A stretch of DNA of 63,051 nucleotides. Origin: Paenibacillus hemerocallicola (GTDB lineage Bacteria > Bacillota > Bacilli > Paenibacillales > NBRC-103111). The first letter of the stretch is position 1; each line of letters starts with the position of its first letter. Under the pieces are notes generated by a model. It was not told the origin of the DNA. It saw only the letters and a list, made by a program, of their open reading frames with translations, and did no database searches. The translations under genes were made by a program, and so were the position numbers. The stretch covers positions 1 through 63,051 of the forward strand of contig NZ_VDCQ01000063.1 in assembly GCF_006265175.1 (NCBI RefSeq), given 5' to 3'. Positions 27,205 through 36,621 of the stretch are shown piece by piece.

Positions 27205-27733
27205 CATCAAAAAATCAGTAGCCGTCTATCTTATTTCAGGTCCGCTTGGTGTAGGCAAATCGACTGTCTCCAAGACTTTGGCCAACGCGATGAACCAATG
27301 TGCATGGATTGAGGGTGATCTCCTTCTCCATATCTACCGCGGTGAGACCGAACCGCCTTGGGAGGAACGACTCCGACTGGCCTGGCTTAATATCTCTGCG
27401 GTGACGCGAAATTTACTCCGGAACGGGTTAGACGTGGTTATCGATTTCGTCGTCGAAGACGAACTGCAATGGTTCTATGACCAACTATCGGATCTCGACG
27501 CGACACTCCACTATGTTGTGCTGCATGCGGAACCGGACACCCTCACCGATCGACTCAATCAGCGAGGAGATGTGCAATATATTCACCGTTCGCTCTTCCT
27601 GCGGAACAAGTTGATGGCGTCACCGACCAATGAGCGATTCCTGCTGGATGCCGACCGTAAGCGGCCGGAAGAACTCGCTGAGGAAATCGTAAAAGATGCC
27701 AGATTTCGGATTCAGGGCTGTTCTTTCCCTTAA
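27197..27733 (+). CDS. P-loop kinase/ATPase of the AAA_33 or adenylylsulfate-kinase-like type
   Basis: 178 residues. The Walker A motif GPLGVGKSTVSKTLA lies at residues 15-29. AWIEGDLLLHI follows as the acidic substrate-binding strand, then VVIDFVVEDELQWFYDQLSD and VVLHAEPDTLTDRLNQRGDV, the order found in small-molecule kinases such as gluconate, chloramphenicol or shikimate kinase-like proteins. The substrate is not identifiable. The ATG is nine bases after GGGAGGG inside the broken DUF6886 gene. The region is AT-richer than the flanks and carries resistance-like accessory genes. Confidence 0.75.
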   Translation: MHDIKKSVAVYLISGPLGVGKSTVSKTLANAMNQCAWIEGDLLLHIYRGETEPPWEERLRLAWLNISAVTRNLLRNGLDVVIDFVVEDELQWFYDQLSDLDATLHYVVLHAEPDTLTDRLNQRGDVQYIHRSLFLRNKLMASPTNERFLLDADRKRPEELAEEIVKDARFRIQGCSFP

Positions 27734-27846
27734 TTGGGGACGCCTTCATTTATTTCAGGCTAATAACGGAGTATAAATTACTTCACGATGCAACCGCAGA
27801 GATGACCGGCAACTTCGCTGCGTTAATAGGAGTACGGAGGAATCAA

Positions 27847-28701
27847 ATGCTGATGAACATATCAGGTGTCCGATACGAACGCTTCAATGAAAAAGATTAT
27901 AATGCCGCCAGAGAATTAGTAAGCTATGACGCCGACGGGGGTGAAAACATCCTTCGGGTGCTTGCTGAGGAACCGAAATTGTTTATTACCGCGTTTATTG
28001 AGGATAAGCTTGTTGCACTGGCCCAAGTGAACGAGCCTGGTTCTCAGTCCTATTTAACAGTGTTTGTCGCACCACAGTTTCGCAGGCAAGGAATCGGTTC
28101 TGCAATGGTAAAGTATGCTGAAAACGAATTGAGGGCGGGCGGAACCCAAAAAATCAGGAGTTCCTTTCGTGAGGGTCATCAATCATCTCCTGCGTTTGCG
28201 CACAAGCTCGGTTATGTCAAATACTTTTCATCTGCTTTAATGCAGCGCACCGGCGAGCTCTTTTCCCTGGAGGAGCTTCCGGTGAGGCTGTATACGGACG
28301 AAGACTATATTGCCAGTCAGTCATTGTATGCCGCTGCTTTTCATGAAATGCGCGTCCGTGTCGGGTGCTTTCCTGATTCTGTAATTGCTCAACCCAGTGA
28401 AAAAGAACGAAGAACATGGAAAGAGGATGCGAAAAACCGTTTTGTGTACGAAATAAATGGGAAAATCGTCGCTTATAGCCACCTTTCCGGTAATGAACTC
28501 AGCAGTATTTCCGTCCGTACAGACTTTCAGGGGCTTGGGATCGGGAGAAAGTTCGTTATGTATTTATGCAATGAGATCTATCAGCGTGGCAGCGCAAGCG
28601 TCGACCTTTGGTGTGTCGTCGGGAATTATGCCAGAAATCTGTATGATAGTCTTGGCTTTAAGGAAAAGTATATTATGGAATTTATGCGTAAAACGCTATA
28701 A
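27847..28701 (+). CDS. GNAT acetyltransferase with two GNAT domains
   Basis: 284 residues from the ATG six bases after GGAGG; upstream in-frame codons at 27802 and beyond lack a ribosome binding site. The first domain has TVFVAPQFRRQGIGSAMVKY (the acetyl-CoA pyrophosphate loop RxxGxG) and the second has ISVRTDFQGLGIGRKFVMYL with GNYARNLYDSLGFKEKYIME. GNAT proteins acetylate amines, from antibiotics to protein N-termini. The double-domain form occurs in several Bacillus-type species. No partner gene indicates the substrate. Confidence 0.85.
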   Translation: MLMNISGVRYERFNEKDYNAARELVSYDADGGENILRVLAEEPKLFITAFIEDKLVALAQVNEPGSQSYLTVFVAPQFRRQGIGSAMVKYAENELRAGGTQKIRSSFREGHQSSPAFAHKLGYVKYFSSALMQRTGELFSLEELPVRLYTDEDYIASQSLYAAAFHEMRVRVGCFPDSVIAQPSEKERRTWKEDAKNRFVYEINGKIVAYSHLSGNELSSISVRTDFQGLGIGRKFVMYLCNEIYQRGSASVDLWCVVGNYARNLYDSLGFKEKYIMEFMRKTL

Positions 28702-28781
28702 TTTTCGCTGTTTGAGCGAATGGGCAGGATGGTTATCCTTTTAAGGAATAGAAATCTAATTCAAACGATTTATTTATAAAA

Positions 28782-29519
28782 TTATATAGTGATCCCATAA
28801 AAGTTTAGATTGCACGCCATATTTCTAGTAATGCTCATTGACTTACTGTCATCATTACCTAACACCTTATAATTAACCACATTCGGACGCTCTAGGAAAA
28901 TCAAGTATTCGCCAGGAGACACCTGATTCCCATCCATCCCGGTGTGATCCCAAGAAACCGTCGCTTCGTAGCCAAATTTACTTGGAAAAACGCCCTCAAT
29001 TGGAGGAAGCGAACGACTATACACGACGTTTCCATCTTTATCTCGCACTTGAAGGGTTAATTCAATTGAATCTACATTGATATCCTCCTCCATTTGGTTA
29101 TGAACCATGACTCTAAAATTATATTTGTCTTGAGAAAAAACCGGAACAATAAAGAAAGGGTCATTGCAGCGAGGAAGCGGCGCTGAATCTGAACGTTGCA
29201 AGGACCACTTAATCGGAGCTATACCTTGAAAAATGTCGATTTTATGCATCCCCGTATAATCCGATGGAGGCTGATAATCCACTCTAGACTCCATTGCCTC
29301 CGCAAAGCTACGCAAGGGAATGTATGCCTTATTGTTGTAATTAAGAATTTCATTATGACCAGTACCATCGATCATTTTGGTTTCGGACCCACTATGGATC
29401 GTAACGGTACTCGGAAACAGCACTCCGTAAATCGCATTAGAAGCATTCGAAGGAAGAGCTGCAGCCGTTGAAACGAATAAAACAATACCACTCCCTACAC
29501 CAATCATCCATTTTTTCAC
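28782..29519 (-). CDS. Secreted protein with copper-amine-oxidase N-domain-like segment
   Basis: 245 residues from a GTG about ten bases after AAAGGAG. The signal peptide (MKKWMIGVGSGIVLFVSTAA) ends near ASN. The segment EILNYNNKAYIPLRSFAEAM at about residues 58-77 is the typical motif of the copper amine oxidase N-terminal domain that many Paenibacillus surface proteins carry. The following 150 residues are beta-rich and resemble an intracellular-proteinase-inhibitor (BsuPI) fold: VHNQMEEDINVDSIELTLQV and WDHTGMDGNQVSPGEYLIFL. Function is not known. It is convergent with the GNAT gene. Confidence 0.8.
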   Translation of the reverse strand: MKKWMIGVGSGIVLFVSTAAALPSNASNAIYGVLFPSTVTIHSGSETKMIDGTGHNEILNYNNKAYIPLRSFAEAMESRVDYQPPSDYTGMHKIDIFQGIAPIKWSLQRSDSAPLPRCNDPFFIVPVFSQDKYNFRVMVHNQMEEDINVDSIELTLQVRDKDGNVVYSRSLPPIEGVFPSKFGYEATVSWDHTGMDGNQVSPGEYLIFLERPNVVNYKVLGNDDSKSMSITRNMACNLNFYGITI

Positions 29520-30351
29520 TTACTATCCGCTCCTTTCTATTGTCCATTGTTATGTACGCATTCAGAGCTTGTTTTGTTGCTATTCCGGCTCGTCCGGACG
29601 TCGGGTGCGCGATCGTCCGCTGAAGGAGCGGCTTCCCGACGAACCGTCGCCTGCAATAGTACCGTTACCTTGGCGACCGCATCCGCGATTTCTTCGCGGG
29701 ATTTCCTACTTTAACCTGAAACGGTACGATCACTCAACAAACCGAGTATCAAAATTCCATTATTACCGACTCGTTAAAAAAGCAGTGACAGACCAGGATC
29801 CCGAAAATCCCAGACTGCCGCTGCTTTTATTGTGCTATCGTTACCTTGCGGAATGGGAGCGGGATGGGTTGGAGGTCGTTTATATCACTCACCATATTCA
29901 AGGTTGCCACAGGAGAATGGCAGGACTGTCGATTATAGCGGCGATGTTCAGCTGACCTTGGATGAAGGACATCTGGGAGATACGCAGCGTTCGTAATCGA
30001 CCGTACGACATGAAAGGACGATTGAGGTCAAATCGAGGGAAGAAGCATGCCGGCAATTCGTTTGGGACGACGGTCCGGCAAAAGGCGGAGCTGCTGGCTC
30101 ATTGTTCTTGCTGATCGGGAACGGTTGCGAAAGCACGGCCCGTTGGACGCAGAAAGGCTGCCGATTCCGGCAAGCCTTATGCGTCAGCGGGCAAGACGCG
30201 ACATGAACAACGATTGTACTCAGGAACATGAACGGAATAACGTACCTGTCTTCCGACGACCGAAGTTTGTCGGAACCGCAAGGCCGGTTAGTCCGTCAGG
30301 GCGGTCGTTCGGTTAATGTTCCTTTGAGTCGCACGTCCGTGTCGAATGTGC
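29520..30351. other. Decayed stretch between the surface protein and the lyase gene
   Basis: About 830 bases with no intact gene. Short protein-like pieces in shifting frames appear, for example DYSGDVQLTLDEGHLGDTQR near 29930-29995 and MNGITYLSSDDRSLSEPQGR near 30231-30290. I cannot assign either to a family. Confidence 0.4.
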
Positions 30352-33300
30352 TTAAGGCGAAGCGGCGGTGACGGTGACTGCGGTGGAAGCATGCACCCAT
30401 TTGCCCTGCTGCGTTACGGCGTAGGCGGAAATTTTGGCCGTGCCCGGTCCTACGGCCTGGACGACGCCGTTTGCGTTTACGGTGGCAACCGCGGTATTGC
30501 TGCTGACATAGGCGATATCAAGCGCACTGAGATTGCCCGGAGTACCGTCGTAGTTCACGCCTTGGACCGAAAGCGGAAGCGTGGCGCCTTGGACCAGCGA
30601 TGCGCTAGCCTGCAGAATGAGGCGATCCAGATGCGTCCAGGTCGGAACCAGATCCGGCCACGCTTGGCCGCTGTAACGAATGCGGGCTTCCGTGACGCTC
30701 ATCCAGTCGTTGCTCGTGTTGCCGTATCCGACAATGCGTACGTAACGTGCCGGAGAAGCGGCGAACGAATGCGCCTCCAAATCGAGCCTGTCGCCCGCGC
30801 CGCTGCCGCTGTACAGCTCGGTCCACTGTGTTCCGTCAACGGAGCCGAGCACCTTGAAGCTGAACGACCGGACGTTCCCTTGATACCAGGCGAGCTCTAC
30901 GCCGTCGACCGGGCGCGTCTGGCCCAGATCGTACTGAACCCATTGTCCGTGTCCTTGAGCGGAAAAGAACGTGTTCAGCTTACCGTCGATCGTATGGGAC
31001 GGCGGGTATGTCCCGATAATGCTGGCTTTGACTTTCTCGTGATCCGGGTGTCCGCCCCGGAAATAGACCTCATACCGCGCCGGCGTGTAGCTGGCCTGGG
31101 TCACCGTGATAACCGCTTTGCCCGGCACATAGGTGGCCTGCTCCACCGTTACGCTGGCCGCTGCCGCGGCGGAGGCGGCGACGACCGGCGGAACCGCGCT
31201 GACCGGCGTTCCGGCAGGCGGGCGCTGCTCATACTGGTACACGCCGGGCACGAAGGAGGCAAGCGGCTGTCCGTCGATAAGCAGATTTGTCAGCTGCGCG
31301 GTCGGCTGCGTCGGTATGCCCCAAGCGTTCAGCGGCTGGAAGGCGGGAGCGGCAGCCGTAGGAATTCCGTCGCGCACCGGAGTGAACAAGACAGACAGCG
31401 CCGCTTGATTCGCGGCATCGAGCTGCACCGTTAATTTGCGCAGGCTCGAGTTGGCCGTCTGGCCCGCCGGATTCGGCGACGACCAGAGCGGGACGGCGTC
31501 CATGACGGTGAAGACCGGGTCCGGGTCCGGCGATACGATCCGCGCGAGCATCCGCTCATTGCCGATCTTCAGCAGTGCGGAACGTCCGTCCGGCCCGATC
31601 TCGATGTCGGCGCGGGTATGCATGAACCACCACGATTCGACCGGGTCGCTTGCCGTCAGTTCATCCTGAATCAGTATTTGGCTGCGGTTGTCGAGCAGCT
31701 TGACACCGCGCTGCCAATCGGTCACGCCCCGAGACGCATAGGCCGCGCTCAAGTCGGCGATCGCAAAAGCTTCCGTGGCGCCGCTTTCGTAACGTACAAT
31801 CTCGCCCTCTGCCGGCACGTCCTGATCGGGACCGGCCCCAGGCTGTACGACCAAGGTGTTTTGGCCTTCGGCCCGCTTGCGGTAGTACGTCCACCGCTGT
31901 CCGTTCGGCCCGTCGCTCCAATAGCCGGGAAGCCCGTAATTTTCCTGGCCCAGTTCCTCCGCCCAGCGCTGTCCGAACGCATCGAGCACGAACGTGCCCA
32001 GATCGAGGTCGCCGTGGTTTTCTCCGTTCAGGCCGCCTTTGAAGCCGACAAACAGGGCGTCCGGCGTCTGCCAGGCGCTGCGCATCGTCACAACCTCGGA
32101 GCCGCGAAAAGAGGCGTCCAGCGGCAGGCCGGCGCTGATCGGCGATTCGATCTTGGACGGATCGTACCAGAGCAAGTAGCGCGGCGTCGCGCCGCTGCCC
32201 TGCAGCGTCCACCAGCCGTATGTCGGCTCGTTGTGCCGTTGTCCCAGCCAGAGCAGATCCCCGATATTTTGCCGCCCGATACTGGAATCGTAATAGTTGA
32301 ACGTTGTTCCGCTCGAGCCGCTCATGTAGATCGGGTATTTGCCCGTATCGGACAGACCCGGCAAATCGGCCAAGCCGTAGTCGTCGCCAAGCGCCGTTTC
32401 GAGCGCGGCGATGTAGGGAACCAGGTACGAGGTGGCATAGGCCCAGTAGCCGACGCCTTCCGGATAGGCGCCGTCCGGGGCGTACTCGGCGATGGCGATC
32501 GGCAAGTTATTCATGCTCCGGCGCAAAATCTCGTCCGCCAGTTCGGGCGCCTTGTCGCCGACCGCCAGAGCGCCTATGCCGAGACCGCTGTTGGTGACAA
32601 TATTCCAGTTGTTGTTGGTAGTTGCCCACCAAGCGCTGTCATAGTAGCCCTGGATGCCCGGTGTGAGTCCCATGTTAATGATCGCATTTTCCAATGCCGC
32701 TCGCCGGGTCGGGGACCAATACTGGTACAGCCAGTCATAGCCGATCGCGAAGGCGTTCGTCATTTCCGCGGTGCTCAGAAAGCTGACCGGATTCCAGTCG
32801 GGGAAGGCGGCAGCGGCCTCCAATTCGTCCCACAATCGCTCTGCATAGCGGGTATCTTGGCTGATCTGGTATACGAAGGCGAGCGTGTTCGCGCGGCTCA
32901 GCACTTGGCGGCTGATCTGCAGCAGCGTGCGTCCGTCCGGAAAGCCGTATTCGGATACGGGCTGCGTCAGCATGGCGTCGGCCTGGTTTTTCAGCGTGTT
33001 GTACCAGCCCTGCATGAGGGTGTCGGTCGGGATTTGCAGACGGATGCGGTCAAAGTCCGCCGCAGTCGCCATCAGTCGCGGATGCTCGTCCAGCAAATGC
33101 TCGATGACCGGAACGCCGGGCGGCGTATTGTTGGTTCGAATGAGCACATCGTCCAGCGTCAGCCGCTGTCCGGGCTGCAAAATGCTCGAGAACCGGAAGT
33201 TGAGCGGTCCGCCGACGACCAGATCCTCGTTCAAAGGTTGGGCGGAGGCGATCGTGACACCGTTCAGCGCGGTTTCATACGTCCGGGAGCCGAAGTCGAT

Positions 33301-33858
33301 GATGACGGTGGCGTTCACCATCTGGCTGCCGCTAAGCGACAAACCCGAAGGCGGGCTCGGAATCAAGCCCGGGCCGGTCAAATACAGCATTCTTGTCGAC
33401 GCGGGCGCGTTGTTGTCCGTACTGCGCAATTCGAAATCGAACCGGTTGCCTCCCGTCTTCACGCGGAAGTCGACGCGCACCATCGTATCGGCTGACGTGG
33501 CGAGACGTTTTTCCACCCGGGGGCCGCCGCTTCCGACCGAACCGCTGACCCGCTCGAACTGAAGCGCTTTCCCGCCTTCGCTGGAAACGATGGTCAAGGT
33601 GGACTGCTCGCTGCTTGCGCTTGCGTTCCAGGTGTCCGGATTGGAAGCTTGGACGGCAGGCGGTCCTCCCAAGGCGTCCTGTTCGAAATCGTAGCTGAAC
33701 AGCGTAGTGCTCCAGGACGGCGCATCGGCGCTCGCCTTCTGCTCTGTCCAACCGAGCGGCGGGATGGCGATCGCCAGCGCCAGTGCCAAAGCGGTCCAGA
33801 TCCGAGCTTTTCGTGGTGCGGTACGTCCCTCCAGTCGCTGTTGTTTTGTTCTGATCAT
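30352..33858 (-). CDS. Secreted heparinase II/III-fold polysaccharide lyase-like protein with F5/8 and Ig-like C-terminal modules
   Basis: 1168 residues from the ATG at 33858, nine bases after GGAGG; an upstream in-frame start would add a tail of basic residues without signal. Residues 1-45 include a signal peptide (ALALALAIAIPPLGW). A concanavalin-like module follows (SYDFEQDALGGPPAVQASNP, about 50-225), then an alpha/alpha toroid from about 245 with HPRLMATAADFDRIR and AYPEGVGYWAYATSYLVPYI, then the beta-sandwich with GENHGDLDLGTFVLDAFGQR. An F5/8 type C module (about 985-1090) and a BIG2 Ig-like module (about 1095-1165) end the protein. Enzymes of this design cleave uronic-acid glycans by beta-elimination. 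The adjacent AraC remnant once probably controlled it. Confidence 0.88.
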   Translation of the reverse strand: MIRTKQQRLEGRTAPRKARIWTALALALAIAIPPLGWTEQKASADAPSWSTTLFSYDFEQDALGGPPAVQASNPDTWNASASSEQSTLTIVSSEGGKALQFERVSGSVGSGGPRVEKRLATSADTMVRVDFRVKTGGNRFDFELRSTDNNAPASTRMLYLTGPGLIPSPPSGLSLSGSQMVNATVIIDFGSRTYETALNGVTIASAQPLNEDLVVGGPLNFRFSSILQPGQRLTLDDVLIRTNNTPPGVPVIEHLLDEHPRLMATAADFDRIRLQIPTDTLMQGWYNTLKNQADAMLTQPVSEYGFPDGRTLLQISRQVLSRANTLAFVYQISQDTRYAERLWDELEAAAAFPDWNPVSFLSTAEMTNAFAIGYDWLYQYWSPTRRAALENAIINMGLTPGIQGYYDSAWWATTNNNWNIVTNSGLGIGALAVGDKAPELADEILRRSMNNLPIAIAEYAPDGAYPEGVGYWAYATSYLVPYIAALETALGDDYGLADLPGLSDTGKYPIYMSGSSGTTFNYYDSSIGRQNIGDLLWLGQRHNEPTYGWWTLQGSGATPRYLLWYDPSKIESPISAGLPLDASFRGSEVVTMRSAWQTPDALFVGFKGGLNGENHGDLDLGTFVLDAFGQRWAEELGQENYGLPGYWSDGPNGQRWTYYRKRAEGQNTLVVQPGAGPDQDVPAEGEIVRYESGATEAFAIADLSAAYASRGVTDWQRGVKLLDNRSQILIQDELTASDPVESWWFMHTRADIEIGPDGRSALLKIGNERMLARIVSPDPDPVFTVMDAVPLWSSPNPAGQTANSSLRKLTVQLDAANQAALSVLFTPVRDGIPTAAAPAFQPLNAWGIPTQPTAQLTNLLIDGQPLASFVPGVYQYEQRPPAGTPVSAVPPVVAASAAAAASVTVEQATYVPGKAVITVTQASYTPARYEVYFRGGHPDHEKVKASIIGTYPPSHTIDGKLNTFFSAQGHGQWVQYDLGQTRPVDGVELAWYQGNVRSFSFKVLGSVDGTQWTELYSGSGAGDRLDLEAHSFAASPARYVRIVGYGNTSNDWMSVTEARIRYSGQAWPDLVPTWTHLDRLILQASASLVQGATLPLSVQGVNYDGTPGNLSALDIAYVSSNTAVATVNANGVVQAVGPGTAKISAYAVTQQGKWVHASTAVTVTAASP

Positions 33859-34117
33859 GCCGTCATTTCCTCCTTGATCGAATAGGATGGGAATGGCCCG
33901 AAATCGGTCGCATGGCGAACGATGCCGAATGGGCAGGAGGATGAAGCGCTTGCCCAGTGGCGGAACCGTTCGCGCCGCAACGAATTTCAACGATGCACGG
34001 AAAGCCTTTCCAACACCAGTATTGCGAAATGGAGGAAGGAAGTAAATGTAATAAAAATCGAGAAATAAGGAAATTTGTTCACAGCGATGCGGATAGCCGA
34101 ATCTGGAGGAGCGCCGG

Positions 34118-34444
34118 CTAACCGTTGCGGAAGGCGCGCGGCGTCATGCCGATACTTTTGGAGAAGACGCGGGTGAAATAAAGGGCATCCTCGTATCCGA
34201 CCTGACGGGCGATCTCGGCGATCGGCAGATTGGTTTCCTAGGGGATCTGGAAAGCGTACCCGGGACCGAGCTCGTGCGGCTCTCCGTCCAGCTCCATCAC
34301 CCCGTGCCCGGCATAGGCGTACACAAAGCTCAGCAGCCGTGTCGGGCGGCTGACGATCCGCTGCTTGTGCTGCCGCCAAAACAGCGCGTCCCGATGGTAG
34401 ACGTGAATGATTTTCGGATGGAACGACTCAAAAAAATCTGTCAT
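34118..34444 (-). pseudogene. AraC regulator reduced to its two ends
   Basis: The N-terminus MTDFFESFHPKIIHVYHRDA and YAGHGVMELDGEPHELGPGY is a normal AraC cupin start behind GGGGAGG. After about 68 codons there is a TAG at 34240, and in the same frame the reading continues ETNLPIAEIARQVGYEDALY and then FTRVFSKSIGMTPRAFRNG, the last half of the DNA-binding domain. About 150 residues in between are missing. A single in-frame deletion, with a stop codon at the junction, explains this. Confidence 0.8.
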
Positions 34445-34624
34445 GCACGTACCTCCCCGTGCGCATACCGCCCGGTGCCCTTCTGCAGAAACTCGTCCTG
34501 CAGAGAAACCGTTTTCGTTATTTGCTTCCCGACCAGGCTGCACGCACGGGGCTGATTCGAGCAGCAAAGTCATCGAAGTCGACACCTTAAAAGGACAACA
34601 AGGCAAGATTCAAACCTCGGGCCG

Positions 34625-35776
34625 TCATCCGGTTTTCGCGGGCGTTCTGCTCCTCGCTTTTCTGACGGTTGACACAAAGATCACCAACGAACAAGCCACC
34701 GATACGGCGCTTGCCGCAAATACCCCCTGATAGCCGATGTATAGCGAGAGCGAGCCCAGCGCAATGGAGCCGAGTCCGATCCCGAGGTCGAACGCGGTGA
34801 AAAACGAGGCGTTCGCCACCCCTTTGCGATCCGGCGGTGCCAGCTTCAGCGCAACGGACTGAAAGGCCGGCTGCGCTGAACCGAAGCCGATGCCGTACAG
34901 CACGGCCGAGACGGCGACCCCCGCCATATTTCCGGCTTGGCTCACTACGATCAAAGCCAAAAAGGTAATGATCAGCGATGGGATGATGATGGCCGTTTCT
35001 CCGTACCGATCGGACAATTTGCCCGCCACCGGTCGGATAACCGTCAACGAAACGGCGTAAACGAGAAAGAAGAAGCCGGGATTTACGGCGATCGTATCAG
35101 CGAAAATGGGCATAAACGCCGTTATGCCGCCATAGGAGACCGCCAAGAAGAACAGGCCCGCCATAACGGGCAGCAAAGATTTCTCGATGAGCGATATAGA
35201 CCCTTTATTCGCATGAGGCTGAAACGGTATTTTGGCCGCGAAGGCGAGCGCCAGCGCCATGGCGGAGAAAGCGGCGGCAATTCCGAACATGTGGCTGAAC
35301 GAGTAGTTCATGATGATCCATGTGCCGAGCATTGGCCCGATGGCCATGGAGACCGTCATCGAAACGCCATACCAGCCCATGCCTTCTCCGCGGCGCTTTT
35401 CCGGCACGACATCCGTAATGCTCGTCCCGATCGCGGTAGTAGAGAAAGCCCAGCCCGCGCCGTGCACGATCCGAAGGGCGATCAGTACGGCAATGCCGCC
35501 CGCCCATTCGTAAGCATAGATCGATATTCCGAACAACAGCAGGCCTAACAGCATGAACGGCCGTCTGCCGTACCGGTCCAGCAAGCCGCCGACAAATAGA
35601 CGGAACACGACGGCGGCGAGCGTAAATATGCCGGCCACCAAGCCGATCATGGCGTCGTTGCCGCCCAATTGCTTGATGTAGAGCGGCAAAGTCGGGAGCA
35701 GCAAGTAAAATCCGGTTCCCAGAAACAGCATTCCGGCCGTCAGCATAATAAAGGGTTTCGTCCATAAACGGGTCAT
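34625..35776 (-). CDS. Major facilitator superfamily transporter
   Basis: 383 residues with twelve hydrophobic segments. The loop 2-3 motif reads GGLLDRYGRRPFML and the equivalent in the second half GKLSDRYGETAIII. The length and MxGLVAGIFTL-type first helices place it among drug/metabolite exporters of the DHA1 group; the substrate is not known. The start at 35776 follows GGAGG with seven bases between. It lies 24 bases after the PadR stop on the same strand and is probably the gene that PadR controls. Confidence 0.9.
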   Translation of the reverse strand: MTRLWTKPFIMLTAGMLFLGTGFYLLLPTLPLYIKQLGGNDAMIGLVAGIFTLAAVVFRLFVGGLLDRYGRRPFMLLGLLLFGISIYAYEWAGGIAVLIALRIVHGAGWAFSTTAIGTSITDVVPEKRRGEGMGWYGVSMTVSMAIGPMLGTWIIMNYSFSHMFGIAAAFSAMALALAFAAKIPFQPHANKGSISLIEKSLLPVMAGLFFLAVSYGGITAFMPIFADTIAVNPGFFFLVYAVSLTVIRPVAGKLSDRYGETAIIIPSLIITFLALIVVSQAGNMAGVAVSAVLYGIGFGSAQPAFQSVALKLAPPDRKGVANASFFTAFDLGIGLGSIALGSLSLYIGYQGVFAASAVSVACSLVIFVSTVRKARSRTPAKTG

Positions 35777-35800
35777 GTCTGATTCCTCCGTCGCAGTTTC

Positions 35801-36346
35801 TTAATCCGCCGCTGCTTTCATACGTTCGATTTCTTGCTTGACCCATTCGATTTCCGCCGCTCCGATTTGTTTGCGGTAATCCAGCACCCGCAGCAATTGG
35901 GCGCGCTGCTTTTCGGGCTCCGGTCGTTGCATGTGCAATTGGAACTCGCGGTCGGTTACGTGTTTGAGCTTGTATTGCGCATAAGTCAAATACTGCTCCA
36001 TGCAGGCGAGCCGAGCTTCTTTCGACACATATCGGAAATAAACGGTCTTGAATTGAAACAAAATTTCCGTGTCCGCCTGGAACTCGAGCGGGGCCTCCAT
36101 CAGCTGCCGGAACCGGATGCGGCCGGATTCCGTAATGGCATACAATTTGCGCGGTCTGCTTCCGGACGATCCGCTCTCCGGGCGGAGCTCGATAAACCCG
36201 TCTTCGACGAGACGGGAGAGAAGCGGGTACAGCGTGCCTGCGCTAATTTGCCGAAACGGCCCGAGCGCGCTTTTTAATATTTCTTGCAATATGTACCCAT
36301 GCCGATCGCCGACTGTCAGCTCGCCCAGAACAAATATTTCGTACAT
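35801..36346 (-). CDS. PadR family transcriptional regulator
   Basis: 181 residues from the ATG at 36346, five bases after GGAGG. The N-terminal winged helix has VLGELTVGDRHGYILQEILK, then ISAGTLYPLLSRLVEDGFIE and PRKLYAITESGRIRFRQLME, the PadR wing and its conserved Tyr-x-Leu-T. The C-terminal half is helical and should dimerise. PadR proteins repress themselves and an adjoining exporter until a toxic compound binds. The two palindromes at 36368-36407 fit this. Confidence 0.92.
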   Translation of the reverse strand: MYEIFVLGELTVGDRHGYILQEILKSALGPFRQISAGTLYPLLSRLVEDGFIELRPESGSSGSRPRKLYAITESGRIRFRQLMEAPLEFQADTEILFQFKTVYFRYVSKEARLACMEQYLTYAQYKLKHVTDREFQLHMQRPEPEKQRAQLLRVLDYRKQIGAAEIEWVKQEIERMKAAAD

Positions 36347-36367
36347 GACGACCTCCGTTTTTGATAA

Positions 36368-36407
36368 ATATATCGATTCGATATATATATTATATCTATT
36401 CGATATA
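36368..36407. promoter_or_regulatory. Tandem palindromes, candidate PadR operator
   Basis: A perfect palindrome ATATCGA-T-TCGATAT, extended by two bases each side (36368-36386), and a second copy with one mismatch (ATATCTA-T-TCGATAT, 36391-36407). Their centres are 22 bases apart, two helical turns, just upstream of the padR start. This is the expected site of autoregulation of padR-MFS. Confidence 0.72.
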
Positions 36408-36621
36408 AAAAACAAGCGATATAAGCGGAGTGCCGTGTACGATCTCTAAATGTTGTCCCGCGCTCGGCGTGGTCGGAGGCATCCTCCAGACCCGTGGCGA
36501 AGTTTTTCACCGGCGTTCTGGGGCGGCACAAAGCCGGGGATGCCCGCTGGACGGCATCTGTGGTATGGTAGGCATAGTATAGTCCGTTACAACATCCACG
36601 CTCAGATAGGAGAAGCGAAAG

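Noticed and set aside
31618-33495. A 625-codon frame on the plus strand inside the lyase gene
   Set aside because: It is the antisense reading of a clearly recognisable secreted lyase-like protein and shows no domain.
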